64,000 bases of DNA, from positions 1 to 64,000 of the forward strand of contig JAEUME010000018.1 in assembly GCA_016793445.1 (NCBI GenBank). Direction: 5' to 3'. The position numbers and the translations under genes were made by a program. How positions within the stretch are numbered: position 1 is the first letter of the stretch; every line of letters begins with the position of its first letter. The notes beneath the pieces were generated by a model. That model saw only the letters and a program-made list of their open reading frames with translations. It did not search any database and had not been told where the DNA came from. This document shows, in pieces, positions 62,884 through 64,000 of this stretch. Origin of the DNA: Hyphomicrobium sp. Lineage in GTDB: Bacteria > Pseudomonadota > Alphaproteobacteria > Rhizobiales > Hyphomicrobiaceae.

Positions 62884-64000
62884 ATGACAGCGCTTCGAAA
62901 GCCTTTGCAGACGCTTGCGCCACCCGGGCCGGCGCCGTTTCTGGGGGTCGCAAAATCCGCCAAGGGGCTGGTTTGGCGCGAGCGGCTCAGCGACGACGCC
63001 CGCCCATCTGCCGTTGCGATTTCGCAGCGCTTTGGTCTGCCGGAATTGATGGGCCGGGTTCTTGCGGCGCGCGGATCTTCGCTGGAAGATGCGGAATTGT
63101 TCTTGGATCCAACGATCAAGGCCCTGATGCCGGATCCGAGCGCATTGCGCGATATGGACAGAGCCGCCATGCGCCTTGCGGATGCCATCCAGGCCGGCAC
63201 ACCCGTTGCAATCTTCGGCGATTACGATGTTGACGGCGCGTGCTCGAGCGCGCTGCTTGCCCGTTTTCTGGCCCACCATGGCACGAAATCGCGCATCTAT
63301 ATTCCCGATCGCATATTCGAAGGCTATGGCCCGAACGCGGCAGCTATCGAGCAGCTCATCAAGGAAGGCGCGGGGCTGATCGTGACCGTCGACTGCGGCA
63401 CGACAAGCTTCGCACCTTTTGCGGTCGCCAAAACTCTTCAAACGGATGTTGTCGTCATCGACCATCATCAAGCCGATGAGCGGCTTCCGGACGTTTATGC
63501 GCTCGTCAATCCAAACCGTCAGGACGATGTTTCGGGCCAGGGGCACTTGTGCGCCGCCGGCGTGGTGTTCCTGGTGCTTGTTGCGGTCACGCGAACGCTG
63601 CGTGCGCGCAATTTCTACGATGGCAAGCCAGCACCCGATCTTCTCGGGATGCTGGATCTCGTTGCCTTGGCGACCGTCGCCGACGTCGTGCCGCTTACGG
63701 GTCTCAACCGCGCCTACGTGAAAAAGGGGCTTGCGGTGATGCATCAGCGCGAGAACGCAGGCTTGCGCGCGCTTGCGGATGCCGCCGCGCTGACCCAGGC
63801 GCCGACGCCTTATCATTTGGGTTTTATCCTGGGACCGCGGATCAACGCTGGCGGGCGCATCGGCGATGCAGGACTTGGGGCGAAACTTCTCACAACGTCC
63901 GACGAGATCGAGGCGCAGCGCATCGCGCAATTGCTCGACCGGCTCAACAAGGAGCGCAAGGACATCGAGACCGCCATGCTCGAAGAAGCGATCGGTCTCG
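62884..64000 (+). CDS. recJ: Single-strand-DNA exonuclease RecJ (partial, truncated at window end)
   Basis: RecJ degrades single-stranded DNA 5' to 3' in recombination and mismatch repair. The 372 residues present run from a well placed ATG (GGGGAGG upstream) through the DHH domain. Metal ligands are in FGDYDVDGACSS (about 112-122), VTVDCGTTS and VIDHHQAD (DHH about 193-195), then LVALATVADVVPL and GPRINAGGRI. The C-terminal DHHA1 and OB-fold domains lie beyond the window. In alphaproteobacteria recJ usually follows glpX directly; here four opposite-strand genes lie between. Confidence 0.95.
   Translation, partial: MTALRKPLQTLAPPGPAPFLGVAKSAKGLVWRERLSDDARPSAVAISQRFGLPELMGRVLAARGSSLEDAELFLDPTIKALMPDPSALRDMDRAAMRLADAIQAGTPVAIFGDYDVDGACSSALLARFLAHHGTKSRIYIPDRIFEGYGPNAAAIEQLIKEGAGLIVTVDCGTTSFAPFAVAKTLQTDVVVIDHHQADERLPDVYALVNPNRQDDVSGQGHLCAAGVVFLVLVAVTRTLRARNFYDGKPAPDLLGMLDLVALATVADVVPLTGLNRAYVKKGLAVMHQRENAGLRALADAAALTQAPTPYHLGFILGPRINAGGRIGDAGLGAKLLTTSDEIEAQRIAQLLDRLNKERKDIETAMLEEAIGL

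Overview
The window looks like chromosomal DNA from a high-GC alphaproteobacterium, most probably of the Hyphomicrobiales (Rhizobiales; a Hyphomicrobium-like lineage is a guess). The pointers are the run rpoZ - rsh - DUF2062 - pdxJ - acpS - lepB - rnc - era - recO - parC, the metabolic group aminotransferase - hom - glpX - recJ, a single long Rsh-type (p)ppGpp enzyme, PhaC, a bacterial aspartate/glutamate leucyltransferase, and dispersed palindromes of the GGAAAACCGGTT type. No phage, insertion sequence or CRISPR array was seen.

Layout. 1-800: palindromic intergenic repeats enclosing a small DUF559 (Vsr-like nuclease fold) gene between two exact 94-bp direct repeats. 837-9262: gatB, an orphan cytochrome P450, a tandem-domain DedA protein, two lipoproteins, a quinone oxidoreductase/GST pair and a small Sel1-like protein. 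10316-10407: tRNA-Ser(GCT). 10811-17911: an accessory-looking envelope module of arylsulfatase, periplasmic HAD phosphatase, two outer-membrane barrel proteins, aquaporin, MgtC and a low-affinity iron-permease-like protein. 18258-24582: cysG, then a three-gene envelope module of an anchored BON/OmpA protein, a 33-residue membrane peptide and a membrane-anchored protein with two helix-hairpin-helix-like domains. Its layout recalls mycobacterial arfABC and it is my best candidate for an undescribed system.

24614-32330: an alpha/beta hydrolase, a soluble-type lytic transglycosylase, dapA, smpB, a peroxiredoxin-fold protein that has lost its catalytic cysteine, a family-5-type uracil-DNA glycosylase and a NYN-domain protein. 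32331-43382: the conserved housekeeping block from rpoZ to parC, covering stringent response, pyridoxal phosphate and acyl-carrier-protein maturation, protein export, RNA processing, ribosome assembly, repair and chromosome decatenation. 44233-48076: a copper-acquisition operon (DUF2946 protein, TonB-dependent receptor, copper-uptake-associated protein, YcnI/DUF1775 protein).

48149-64000: bpt, several small membrane or exported proteins, metY behind a hairpin that can mask its ribosome-binding site, phaC divergent from an aminotransferase - hom pair, glpX, then an opposite-strand group (PAP2 phosphatase, nucleotide-exchange/MFS-like transporter, Tat-exported aldo/keto reductase, SnoaL-like protein) lying between glpX and recJ. 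recJ is cut by the window end. Start codons were chosen from ribosome-binding sites and known family N-termini; many lie inside longer open frames.
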